Shown: positions 25,523-33,931 of the stretch, one piece after another | How the letters are laid out: every line of letters starts with the position of its first letter | Numbering within the stretch: the stretch's first letter is position 1 | Source: Halorientalis sp. | GTDB taxonomy: Archaea; Halobacteriota; Halobacteria; Halobacteriales; Haloarculaceae | Direction of reading: 5' to 3' | Assembly: GCF_028275115.1 (NCBI RefSeq) | Contig: NZ_JAQCNH010000054.1 | Span: 1 to 35,148, forward strand | Length of the DNA: 35,148 bases | Made by a program: the position numbers and the translations under genes | Notes under the pieces: model-generated | Databases searched by the model: none | The model's input: the letters and a program-made list of their open reading frames with translations, nothing else | What the model was told of the DNA's origin: nothing

Positions 25523-26731
25523 ATGACAGACGAGGCTATTTTAGAGGGCGTGTCGGTCATCGACCTCTCGACGTTCGTCACCGGAGGGTTCTGCTCACTA
25601 ATGCTCGCTAATCAAGGCGCAGACGTCGTCAAAATCGAACGCCCTGGCGTGGGCGATGACATCCGTCACTCCGGCCCGCCGTTCGTCGACGGTGAATCAC
25701 CGTACTACTGGACGGTCAACTACGACAAGCGAAGCGTCGAACTCGACCTCAAGAGCGACGCCGGTAGGGAAGCCTTCTACGACCTCGTCGAGGCCGCCGA
25801 CGTGGTGATTCAGAACTTCCGACCCGGGACCGCCGACCGCCTCGACATCGCCTACGAGGACCTCACGGCTCACAACGACAGCATAGTGTACTGCGACATC
25901 TCCGCGTTCGGCAACACCGGCCCCTGGAGCGAGCGGCCGGGGTACGACCTGCTCGTGCAGGGGTTGAGCGGCATCATGTCCGTCACTGGCGAGGGCGACG
26001 GCAGGCCGGTGAAGGTGGGTCTGCCACAGACCGACCTCATCACGGGGATGTGGGCCGCCTTCGGCATCGTGGGGGCGCTGTACCGTCGCGAGCACACTGG
26101 CGAGGGCGAGTACGTCGAACTCGGGATGCTGGACGCCGCGCTCCCCTGGCTCACCAAGCAGGCTGGGAAAGTGTTCGCCGACGAGTCACCCGAGCGGATG
26201 GGTACCAAAGACCCGGTACTTGCCCCCTACCAGACCCTCCCGACAGCCGACGGCCACATCAACGTCGCCTGCCTGAACCAGAAGCTCTGGCGGGACCTCT
26301 GTGAGGCCATCGACCGTCCCGACCTCGCCGCCGACGACCGCTTCGAGACCAACGCCGACCGCGTCGAGCACATGGACGCACTCGAGGAGGCGCTGTCGGC
26401 GACACTCGCCGAGCGGACCACCGAGGAGTGGATGGAGACACTGGTCGAGGCTGGTATACCCGCTGGACCGGTCCAGAGCGTCGAAGAAGCCCTCTCGAAC
26501 GAACAGACCGAAGCTCGAGAGATGGTAGACCACATCGAGGACGGCGACCGCGAGATTCCCGTCATCGAGCATCCGCTGAACTTCGACGGCGCCCGCTCGG
26601 GGTTCGATAGCGCCCCTCCGGAGCTCGGCGAACACACCGACGAGGTGTTCGGAGAACTCGGCTACGACCACGAGTACCTGGAGCGACTCCGCGAGGCGGG
26701 GGCGTTCGGCGACCCGGACCAGACTGACTGA
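25523..26731 (+). CDS. class III CoA-transferase, CaiB/BaiF family
   Basis: A 402-residue family III CoA-transferase. Visible family features are LEGVSVIDLSTFVTGGF and GADVVKIERPGVGDDIR near the N-terminus, KRSVELDLKS and QNFRPGTADRL next, YCDISAFGNTGPWSERPGYD in the middle, and GEGEYVELGMLDAAL with the candidate catalytic Asp204 (LDA), as in formyl-CoA transferase. The C-terminal small domain ends LGEHTDEVF. An in-frame ATG at 25511 would add four residues; neither start has a clear Shine-Dalgarno. It would move CoA between carboxylates, activating a ring-cleavage or side-chain acid. It lies 38 bases after the MFS transporter gene on the same strand, so an operon is likely. Confidence 0.92.
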   Translation: MTDEAILEGVSVIDLSTFVTGGFCSLMLANQGADVVKIERPGVGDDIRHSGPPFVDGESPYYWTVNYDKRSVELDLKSDAGREAFYDLVEAADVVIQNFRPGTADRLDIAYEDLTAHNDSIVYCDISAFGNTGPWSERPGYDLLVQGLSGIMSVTGEGDGRPVKVGLPQTDLITGMWAAFGIVGALYRREHTGEGEYVELGMLDAALPWLTKQAGKVFADESPERMGTKDPVLAPYQTLPTADGHINVACLNQKLWRDLCEAIDRPDLAADDRFETNADRVEHMDALEEALSATLAERTTEEWMETLVEAGIPAGPVQSVEEALSNEQTEAREMVDHIEDGDREIPVIEHPLNFDGARSGFDSAPPELGEHTDEVFGELGYDHEYLERLREAGAFGDPDQTD

Positions 26732-26781
26732 GTCGTACGGGTGGAAATAAGAGTGTGGCGTGTTCACATGTACATATACTA

Positions 26782-27936
26782 ATGAACGAACCGAACGTGG
26801 GGACCGATGACCCCTGGAGTGTCACCCAGAAGCACCTCCGCGCGGGGATGCGGCAGCTGCGCGAGGTCGGCCGCCCGGCGGCAGTCGCCACTGTCGCGGC
26901 CGTCGACGGGTCCGCGTACCGCCGGCCAGGTGCGAAGTTGCTGGCCCCGGCCGACGGCGGCAACTACGGCGCGGTCACCGCTGGCTGTCTGGAGGACGCT
27001 GTCCTCGACATCGCCCGCGAGGTCATCGACACCGGCCGGTCCCGACTCGAGACGTTCGACCTTGTGGAAGACGACGACGACAGTTGGGGGCTCGGACTCG
27101 GCTGTAACGGCGTCATCGACCTGTTCGTCGAACCGCTGGACACGGGCTGGGACCGCCCGCTTGCGGCCCTCGGTGACGGCGACTCGGTCACGCTCCTGAC
27201 TGCCGTCGAAGCTGACTCGGTCACGGTCGGGAGCCGCACCGTCGTCGTCGACGGCCGCCGGGAGAGCATCGCCGACCGACCCGAGCTCCCCGCCGAGGTA
27301 CTCGACGCCACCGAGGATGCCGTCGAGGCGATTCGGGGCACCGGCCGGACCCGGCTGGTCGAGACCGGCGGGACGCGGGTGCTAGTTGACGGCCTCGCGC
27401 CCACCCCCGAGTTGCTGCTCTTCGGCGGGCAGAACGACCTGCCGCCGGTCGCACGGCTGGCGAGTCAGGTCGGCTTCTCCGTCCACGTCCACTCCGGGCG
27501 CGGGGCGGTCGACGAGTCGTCGGTGCCCGCGGCCGACACCGTCACCACCGGCCACCCGACCGCGGTCGCCGACCACGTGGCTCACGACGAACACACCTCC
27601 GCGGTCGTAATGTCGCACAACCTGCTGGACGATCGGCTGGCCGTCGAGGCGCTACTGCGTGAGACCGCGGTCCCCTACGTCGGGCTGATGGGGCCCCGCG
27701 AACGCTTCGAGGAACTGCGTGAGTCGCTGGCGGCCGACGGTGTCACCCTCACCGAGGCGGAACTCGACAGAGTGTCGACGCCGGTCGGGTTGGACCTCGG
27801 CGGCGGCGAGCCAGTCGAAATTGCGTTCAGCGTCGTGAGTGAGGTTCTGGCAGTGAGCAACGGCCGGGCCGGCGGACGGCTCCGCGACCGGAAGGGACCT
27901 ATCCACCCGCGAGCGGACGGCTCCGGGCCGGAGTGA
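26782..27936 (+). CDS. xdhC: XdhC-family molybdenum hydroxylase maturation factor
   Basis: A 384-residue XdhC/CoxF-type protein. The N-terminal XdhC domain has PAAVATVAAVDGSAYRRPGA and AGCLED near residue 69, then LGLGCNG at residues 104-110 followed by VIDLFVEP. The C-terminal Rossmann domain has a RLASQVGFSVHVHS strand and ends with YVGLMGPRERFEELR. XdhC proteins bind sulfurated molybdopterin cofactor and insert it into the large subunit. It lies 50 bases after the CoA-transferase and directly upstream of the coxM pseudogene and coxS-coxL, fitting its role. The ATG at 26782 is used; GTTCA/TGAAC (26762-26766/26783-26787) flank it as an inverted repeat of unknown meaning. Confidence 0.92.
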   Translation: MNEPNVGTDDPWSVTQKHLRAGMRQLREVGRPAAVATVAAVDGSAYRRPGAKLLAPADGGNYGAVTAGCLEDAVLDIAREVIDTGRSRLETFDLVEDDDDSWGLGLGCNGVIDLFVEPLDTGWDRPLAALGDGDSVTLLTAVEADSVTVGSRTVVVDGRRESIADRPELPAEVLDATEDAVEAIRGTGRTRLVETGGTRVLVDGLAPTPELLLFGGQNDLPPVARLASQVGFSVHVHSGRGAVDESSVPAADTVTTGHPTAVADHVAHDEHTSAVVMSHNLLDDRLAVEALLRETAVPYVGLMGPRERFEELRESLAADGVTLTEAELDRVSTPVGLDLGGGEPVEIAFSVVSEVLAVSNGRAGGRLRDRKGPIHPRADGSGPE

Positions 27937-28027
27937 AAGTTATTGGGGCAGTTACTGTCGTCTGCGTGCGACAAACAACACACGAGTCGCTCGCTCTCCC
28001 GTTCCGCTGGGGCTGAGGTGGCCGCCG

Positions 28028-28857
28028 ATGAAACCCTCTCCGTTCGACTACCACCGGCCGGAGAGCGTCGCGGAGGTGACGGAGTTGTTTGCGGACCTGC
28101 CGAGGCGGAACTGATGGCAGGCAACCAGTCGTTGAGCATCGTGATGTCGAATCGGTTGGCGAACCCCGAACACAGCATCGACCTGAACGGAATCACGGAA
28201 CCCGACTACATCGAGGCTGACGACGAACACGTCGAGGTGGGAGCGATGGCCCGCCACCGCGACATCGAGACCTCGTCGGTGCTGGCCGAGGAACTCCCCG
28301 TCCTGCCGGCCTCCGCCGAGCAGATATCCGGGCCGGTCGTTCACAACCGTGGCACCCTCGGCAGGAGTGTCGGCGAGGCCAACCCCGCCGGCAACTACCC
28401 CTGCGTGCTGGTGGCGATGGACGGTGCACTCGAACTCAGTTCCGTCGACGGTACCCGAACTGTCGATGCCGCGGACTGCTTTGTCGTCTAGATGAAGACC
28501 GGACGCGAGGAGGTCAGGGTCGGTTACGCAAACGCCGCCGACGTACCGCTGCGTATCGAAGCCGTCGAGGCCGAAATCGAGGGTGAACCACTCTCCGAGG
28601 AGTCGCTGAAGGCCGCGGGTGACCTTGCCTACGACGAGGTCAGGCCACGGGGTGAGATCCACGCCGACGAGACACACAAGCGCGAACTCGCCCGGGACTT
28701 CACCGGACGCGTGTTCCGACAGTCCCACGACCACGCGATCGCTGAACCCGCCACCGCTTGGTCCATCTCCGACCACGAACACCCGTCGGCCACACCCGCG
28801 ACCCGCCTGTGGTTTCTCCGTGCCGGGAACAGATTTATATCGACTCGCACTCATTAA
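28028..28857 (+). pseudogene. coxM: broken coxM-like FAD subunit
   Basis: The start is an ATG at 28028 (MKPSPFDYHRP) after a GAGGTGG ribosome-binding site. A frameshift near 28100 separates it from ELMAGNQSL. The frame continues VEVGAMARHRDIE and VVHNRGTLGRSVGEANPAGN, then hits a TAG at 28489-28491 exactly where the intact paralogue has Tyr (FTSYMSTD there, FVV-stop-MKTG here). After TGREEV about 70 residues are missing before GYANAADVP, and the C-terminal part resumes to about 28750. At least three lesions make it dead. It occupies the place where the FAD subunit gene is expected between xdhC and coxS. The intact copy is at 3428-4321. Confidence 0.9.
28834..28840 (+). promoter_or_regulatory. 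TATA box for coxS-coxL
   Basis: TTTATAT, about 36 bases before the coxS ATG and preceded by purines resembling a BRE, lies inside the tail of the coxM pseudogene. It would allow coxSL to be expressed independently of the broken gene. Confidence 0.5.
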
Positions 28858-28872
28858 TATTTGTTACGAAAC

Positions 28873-29421
28873 ATGAGTTCCGATAACGGTGAGCCCATCG
28901 GGGAACGTCCGACACAGGAGGTCTCAATGAACATAAACGGCGAGCCGGTAACGGAGGCGGTCGAGCCACGACTCAAACTCTCGGATTTCCTCCGGAACTA
29001 CGTCGGCCTCAACGGCGTCCGTGTGGGCTGTGAACATGGGGTCTGTGGTGCCTGCACGGTCAGTGTGGACGGCGACCTCGTCAAGAGTTGCATGATGTAC
29101 GCCGTCCAGACCGACAGCGCCGAGATACTGACCGTCGAGGGCCTGAGCGAGGACGGCTCCCTCCACCCGGTCCAGGAGGCCTTCCACGAGGCTCACGCCC
29201 TCCAGTGTGGTTTCTGTACCAGCGGCTTCGTCATGTCGACCTACGACCTCCTCAAGAAGGAGCCCGCCCCGTCCCGCGAACAGGCGAAAGAACACCTCTC
29301 CTCGAACATCTGTCGGTGTACCGGCTATCAAAATATCTACGAGGCCGTCGATCGAGCCGCCGAGAAGATGGGCGGCGCGGAAGACGACACGGCGGCCCCG
29401 GAAGTGGGGGGTGACGACTGA
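28873..29421 (+). CDS. coxS: 2Fe-2S subunit of molybdenum hydroxylase
   Basis: A 182-residue small subunit. The plant-type 2Fe-2S cluster ligands are Cys53, Cys58, Cys61 and Cys73 (GCEHGVCGACTV). The second cluster ligands are Cys112, Cys115, Cys147 and Cys149 (QCGFC and ICRCTGYQN). Both clusters are complete. It transfers electrons from the molybdenum centre to the FAD subunit. The start at ATG 28873 is chosen over a TTG four codons upstream. The stop overlaps the coxL start by one base (TGATG), indicating translational coupling. It has extra acidic residues at the N- and C-termini as usual for haloarchaea. Confidence 0.95.
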   Translation: MSSDNGEPIGERPTQEVSMNINGEPVTEAVEPRLKLSDFLRNYVGLNGVRVGCEHGVCGACTVSVDGDLVKSCMMYAVQTDSAEILTVEGLSEDGSLHPVQEAFHEAHALQCGFCTSGFVMSTYDLLKKEPAPSREQAKEHLSSNICRCTGYQNIYEAVDRAAEKMGGAEDDTAAPEVGGDD

Positions 29422-31889
29422 TGTCGCGGTCCGACGCCCCCGCCGCGAGTGACGCCGCGGAGGACGCCGACGAGGAGGGCTTCGTCGGCAAGGGCTTGAA
29501 TCGCGTTGAGGACCACCGCATCCTCACGGGTCGTGCCGAGTACGTCCACGACATCGCTCCCGAGAACTCCCAAAGCATGGGGCTGTTGCGGGCGACTCAC
29601 GCTCACGCCGACATCGTCGACATCGACACGAGCGCCGCCGAGGCTCACCCGGACTGCGCCCTCGTGCTAACCGGCGAGGACATCGCCGCGGAGTACAACC
29701 CGATGCCGTGCGGGTTGAACGGCATCTCCGAGTGGGCGCTCGCGAAGGACACCGTCCACTTCGTCGGGGAACCGGTCGCGCTGGTCGTCGCTGCCGACCG
29801 CTACGTGGTCGAGGACCTCATCGACCTCATCGACGTGGAGTACGAGACCAAGGAGGCGGTCGTTGACCCTATCGACGCCCGGCAAGACGAGACGGTCCTC
29901 CACGAGGAACTCGGAACGAACGTCCCCGACAGCGAGAATATGCACTTCGGCGAGGTCGAGCAGGCCTTCGAGCAGGCCGACAACGTCGTCGAGAATCAGT
30001 ACTCTTGGGGGCGAATCTCGGGGGTCCCGCTCGAAACGGCCGGTGCCGTCGCCGAGTACGACGACGAGACCGACAGCTTCGAGATCGACTGCAACATCCA
30101 GCTCCACACGCTCGTCGACGACACTATTTATGAGCCCCTGGGGTACGACCCCGACGACGTGGCGCTGAACGTCCCGCCGGACGTGGGCGGCAGTTACGGA
30201 ACGAAGATCGCCATCCACCGCTACTGTACGCTGGCGGCGATAGCCAGCCAGCAACTCGGCGGAACCCCCGTCAAGTACGTCGAGGACCGCATCGAGAATC
30301 TTCAGGGCGGCGACATGCACTCCTCTGACCGGGAGTACCTCTTCCGGCTGGCGTTCGACGACGACGGTACCATCCGCGGGATAGACGTGAACTTCACCGA
30401 CGACTTCGGTGCCTACCCCCGGTATCCCGTCAACCAGGCCCTGAAGCCGCTGACCAACGTCACCAACGCCTACCACATCGACCACCTCCGGTACAACTAC
30501 GAACTCGTTCTGACGAATAAGACCTCACAGACCGCATACCGCGGGTTTGGCGTCCCACAGCACCTCTACGCGCTGGAGATGGCCGTCGACGAGGCCGCCC
30601 GCGAACTCGGGATGGACCCATACGAGTTCCGCCAGCACAACCTCATCCAACCGGAGCAGATGCCGTACAAGCTCCCCACGAAGAACATGTACGACTCCGG
30701 GGACTTCCCGGCCGCGCTCACCCGTATCAAGGAGCTCGTCCAGGAGGAGGAGCAGGTCGAGGACGGCCTTCTCGACCCCGACATCGTCGAACAGCGCCGC
30801 GAGGAGGGGAAGTACCGCGGCGTTAGCTACACCGTCCACGTCGAACCCGGGGTCAGCGGCGCGGACTGGACCGACCGGCAGCGTTCGGACCGCGACTCGC
30901 TTTCGGACCGCGAGATGGACGACGTCGAGGAACTGCCCGAACATCTCCGGTGTGAACTGCTTGACGACGGTCGTCTGCTGGTCTACCTCGCGGCGGACTC
31001 CTCGGGCCAGGGCCACCAGACCATCGTCAAACAGCTCATGTCCGACGAACTCGGCCTCCTCCCGACCGACATCGACGTGGACTATCTCGACAGCGTCGAA
31101 GCTCCGACCGAGTACGGCAGCGCTGCATCACGGATGGCAGTGATGCTTTCGGGGGCCGCCGACGGCCTCGCCGACGAGTTTATTGCCAACCTCGAACAGT
31201 TGGCCGCAGAACACTGGGACGTGGCCGAGAGCGACGTGACCTATCAGGACGGCAGTGTCGAGCGTGCCGACGGCGAGGCCCGTCTCTCGCTCGTGGACCT
31301 CGCGGGGCTGGACACCGAGCGCGACGCCGACGAGCAACTCACCCGAGCCGCCTACGACTACCAGCACCCCGTCTACGAGAACGAGGAGTATGAGGAGGCG
31401 TTCACCAACAAGTACCCCGTCTACCCGACGGCAGCCTTCGCCGCCAACGCCCCGATCGTCGAGGTGGACATCCGGACCGGCGAGGTGGAGATTCTGAAGT
31501 TCTACACGTTGCGGGACTGTGGCACGCAGCTCAATCCCACCATCGTCGAGGGTCAGGCCCACGGCGGGATCGCCCAGGGGATCGGCGCGGCGCTGATGGA
31601 GGAGTTCGCCTACGACGACTCCGGCCAGCCCCAGGCCGTCACACTGTTCGACTATCTGCTCCCCTCGACGAAGAACGTCCCAGAGATAGAGATGGAACAT
31701 ACGGAGACGCCGTCGCCGTTCACCGCGACTGGCGCGAAAGGAACTGGTGAGGGCGGGATGATAGACGGTCCCCCTGCCATCACCACTGCTATCAACCGCG
31801 CGCTGGAGCCGTTCGACGTCGTCGCCGACCAGGTGCCCGCGACACCCGACCGCATCCGTGAGTGGCTCCGCGAGAGCGACGCCTCCTGA
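29421..31889 (+). CDS. coxL: molybdopterin-binding large subunit of a xanthine dehydrogenase-type hydroxylase
   Basis: An 822-residue catalytic subunit. The N-terminal aldehyde oxidase a/b-hammerhead domain includes ILTGRAEYVHDI, LVLTGEDI and GEPVALVVAADRY. Cofactor-binding motifs are PPDVGGSYGTK and TAYRGFGVPQ (residues 371-380). The catalytic Glu is Glu777 in KGTGEGGMIDGPPAI. The active-site loop is AYRGFG, as in xanthine dehydrogenase and related N-heterocycle hydroxylases, not the AYRCSFR loop of CO dehydrogenase. The likely reaction is hydroxylation of a heterocyclic or aldehyde carbon using water. An FAD partner is needed, but the neighbouring coxM is broken. The gene ends seven bases from the convergent mocA. 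Confidence 0.94.
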   Translation: MSRSDAPAASDAAEDADEEGFVGKGLNRVEDHRILTGRAEYVHDIAPENSQSMGLLRATHAHADIVDIDTSAAEAHPDCALVLTGEDIAAEYNPMPCGLNGISEWALAKDTVHFVGEPVALVVAADRYVVEDLIDLIDVEYETKEAVVDPIDARQDETVLHEELGTNVPDSENMHFGEVEQAFEQADNVVENQYSWGRISGVPLETAGAVAEYDDETDSFEIDCNIQLHTLVDDTIYEPLGYDPDDVALNVPPDVGGSYGTKIAIHRYCTLAAIASQQLGGTPVKYVEDRIENLQGGDMHSSDREYLFRLAFDDDGTIRGIDVNFTDDFGAYPRYPVNQALKPLTNVTNAYHIDHLRYNYELVLTNKTSQTAYRGFGVPQHLYALEMAVDEAARELGMDPYEFRQHNLIQPEQMPYKLPTKNMYDSGDFPAALTRIKELVQEEEQVEDGLLDPDIVEQRREEGKYRGVSYTVHVEPGVSGADWTDRQRSDRDSLSDREMDDVEELPEHLRCELLDDGRLLVYLAADSSGQGHQTIVKQLMSDELGLLPTDIDVDYLDSVEAPTEYGSAASRMAVMLSGAADGLADEFIANLEQLAAEHWDVAESDVTYQDGSVERADGEARLSLVDLAGLDTERDADEQLTRAAYDYQHPVYENEEYEEAFTNKYPVYPTAAFAANAPIVEVDIRTGEVEILKFYTLRDCGTQLNPTIVEGQAHGGIAQGIGAALMEEFAYDDSGQPQAVTLFDYLLPSTKNVPEIEMEHTETPSPFTATGAKGTGEGGMIDGPPAITTAINRALEPFDVVADQVPATPDRIREWLRESDAS

Positions 31890-31895
31890 CTCCTC

Positions 31896-32534
31896 CTACC
31901 TTTCCTCACGCCGCTCGTTCGCGAGGTCCCCCGGCTTATCGACGTCCCGCAGGACGCCGGGGTCGCCCGTCTCCACGAGCGCACCGTCCCCGGCTCCCAG
32001 CAGGACCGCCCGTCCGCCGACGTCGCCGGTCCGGTCGGTCAGTGCCTCGAAGTGCCGGCGGTCGAACAGCACCGGGTTCCCGCGGGTTCCCTCGTGGGCA
32101 GCCGCGAGCGCGGACCGGCCGGTCTGCTCGTAAGTCGCCACCAGCGCTCGCACGGTCACCGGTGACACCCCCGGCATGTCGCCGAGTGCGACGAGGACGG
32201 CGTCGGCCTCGGCGGCCGCGCGGACCCCCTCCCGGACCGACGTACTCTGGCCGTCCTCGTACGCCTCGTTCGTCCGGAACGCGACGTCGAGGTTGGCGAG
32301 CGCCTCCCGCACGCGGTCGGCCTCGTGACCGAGGATGACGGTCGTCGCCAGCCCGACCGCGAGAAGCGGCTCGGTGGCCTGCCAGACCACCGGCCTCCCG
32401 TCGACCGATTCGAGGAGTTTGTTCTGCTCGCCGAAGCGCGAACTCAAACCGGCGGCGAGCACTACGCCTCGAACCGTGGTTTCGTCCGTCCTCTCCGCAG
32501 GCGGCGAGAGCACCGGGAGCCTGTCGTCGCTCAT
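31896..32534 (-). CDS. mocA: MobA-like molybdenum cofactor nucleotidyltransferase
   Basis: A 212-residue NTP-transferase. The nucleotide signature GVVLAAGLSSRFGEQNKLLE is near residues 23-42, GDMPGVSP is the metal-site loop, and GNPVLFDRRHFEAL and DVDKPGDL are typical of MocA/MobA-like proteins. MocA attaches CMP to molybdopterin to make the MCD cofactor used by xanthine dehydrogenase-type enzymes. It overlaps moeA by four bases (ATGA), so the two are translationally coupled. The residues before the signature (about 1-22) are acidic and Pro/Glu-rich. Confidence 0.9.
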   Translation of the reverse strand: MSDDRLPVLSPPAERTDETTVRGVVLAAGLSSRFGEQNKLLESVDGRPVVWQATEPLLAVGLATTVILGHEADRVREALANLDVAFRTNEAYEDGQSTSVREGVRAAAEADAVLVALGDMPGVSPVTVRALVATYEQTGRSALAAAHEGTRGNPVLFDRRHFEALTDRTGDVGGRAVLLGAGDGALVETGDPGVLRDVDKPGDLANERREER

Positions 32535-33736
32535 TCGAGTACGGGGTACGGGACAACCGACACGGTTTCACCGGCCGACAACGCCGACCTCGTGAGTACC
32601 AGCCCGTCGGCACGGGTGACGCGAGTGCTCGAGGAGAGCACGCTCGGGTCGAACGTCGTCTCGTAGACGGGGAGTTCGGAGCTGATGTGGCCCAGCGGGA
32701 CGGCCTTCCTGCCGTCGCGAACGACGGGAATCGCGTACTCGAAGCCCTCGGGGCCGAGCTCCACGTCCGCGGTGACCGTCGCGGCCTCCGTCGGGAGCAA
32801 CCCGGAGCCGGTAAAAAAGGGTCGGGCGACCGTACTCGCAACCGTGTGTGCGCCCACCGGCTTCCCAGGGATAGCAAAAAAGACCCCCTCGTCGGACTGT
32901 GCGACGGCGACGGGTTTACCCGGCCGAACGCGAACCTGATGGAACAGCACCTCGCCGAGGTCGGCGAGTGCACGGACGACGTAGTCTTTTTTACCGACGC
33001 TCGTTCCACCGGACGTGAGGACCACGTCGTACTCCGCGACGAGACCGGCCAGCCGGTCGCGGACCCGGTCGGACTCGTCGGGCACCGACCCCTCGTCGGT
33101 CGCCTCGTGCCCCCAGGCCCGGACGAGGCCCGTGAGCATGTTTGAGTCGAGGTCCTGACGCTCACCCTCGTGTATCTCGGTTCCGGTGGCGAGGACCGCC
33201 GTCGAGAACCGCTCGCGAACCCGTACGTCCTCGTGGTGCAGGTCACCCAGGAGGATGCTGTCTTTCGGCGAGAGCAACTCGCCAGTCGTGAACAGTTCCT
33301 CGCCGCGAGCGACGTTGCTCCCGCGCTCGTAGACGTCCGTGCCTGGCTCCAGCGCCGGCCCCGTCAACTCGCCGTCCTCGACGCTCGCCTCCTCGCGTTT
33401 CAGCACGGCGTTGGCCCGCTCGGGCAGGGGCGCACCGGTCGCGATGCGGACTGCCTCCCCCACGTCGAGGGCTGCCCCCTCGTCTTCGGGGAACGTTTCG
33501 TCCGAGACCACCGTCAGAGGGTACCCGTCGGCCGCGTCGAGAGCGTACCCATCCATCGTTGCGTAGTCGCTGTCCGGCACGTCCCGGTTCGCGGTTATCG
33601 ACTCGGCGGTCACCCGGCCCGCGACGGCGTCCAGTCCGACTGTCTCCGTCGGTTGGTCGGACAGTACCGCCGCCCGCAGCGACAGCACCCGATTCACTGC
33701 GTTCTCCCGCCAGAGCATCTCATCGTACTCCGCCAT
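32531..33736 (-). CDS. moeA: MoeA-type molybdopterin molybdenumtransferase
   Basis: A 401-residue MoeA homologue. Domain features are NRDVPDSDYATMDGYAL near residues 50-66, RIATGAPLPERANAVLKREE, LATGTEIHEGE, LTSGGTSVGKKDYV (molybdopterin-binding loop) and AIPGKPVGAH. In most MoeA proteins the last motif is LPGNPVSA, so the Asn-to-Lys and Ser-to-Gly changes are unusual. The ATG at 33736 lies 26 bases after a TATA-like CTTTTATTT on the minus strand; the further upstream frame is rejected. MoeA inserts molybdenum into molybdopterin using AMP-activated substrate. Together with mocA it forms a dedicated cofactor operon for CoxL. Confidence 0.92.
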   Translation of the reverse strand: MAEYDEMLWRENAVNRVLSLRAAVLSDQPTETVGLDAVAGRVTAESITANRDVPDSDYATMDGYALDAADGYPLTVVSDETFPEDEGAALDVGEAVRIATGAPLPERANAVLKREEASVEDGELTGPALEPGTDVYERGSNVARGEELFTTGELLSPKDSILLGDLHHEDVRVRERFSTAVLATGTEIHEGERQDLDSNMLTGLVRAWGHEATDEGSVPDESDRVRDRLAGLVAEYDVVLTSGGTSVGKKDYVVRALADLGEVLFHQVRVRPGKPVAVAQSDEGVFFAIPGKPVGAHTVASTVARPFFTGSGLLPTEAATVTADVELGPEGFEYAIPVVRDGRKAVPLGHISSELPVYETTFDPSVLSSSTRVTRADGLVLTRSALSAGETVSVVPYPVLE

Positions 33737-33757
33737 ACAACCGCAATCGCATCCACG

Positions 33758-33766
33758 AAATAAAAG
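33758..33766 (-). promoter_or_regulatory. TATA box for moeA-mocA
   Basis: CTTTTATTT on the minus strand, about 26 bases upstream of the moeA ATG at 33736, fits a leaderless haloarchaeal promoter. Confidence 0.5.
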
Positions 33767-33931
33767 TCGTTCCCCCCAGTCCTTTTTGATATTTGTCTTA
33801 TACAAAAATTATTACCGTGTTGAACGCTGGCAACTGGGCCATCACGAGTCAATCGCACGGGTACTCGAGCGGTAAACGGTTTATTCTGGCACATGAAGCC
33901 GTTTCGACACCGCAGTATCGATCAGAAATAT

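Noticed and set aside
28048..28854. Minus-strand 268-codon frame over the coxM pseudogene
   Set aside because: It is open but is the antisense of recognisable CoxM coding sequence; no promoter or known domain.
29421..31889. Aerobic carbon monoxide dehydrogenase
   Set aside because: The AYRCSFR loop with the copper-binding Cys is absent; AYRGFG is present instead.
31936..33246. 436-codon minus-strand frame over mocA and moeA
   Set aside because: Arg/Ser/Pro-rich wrong frame across two overlapping genes with canonical motifs.
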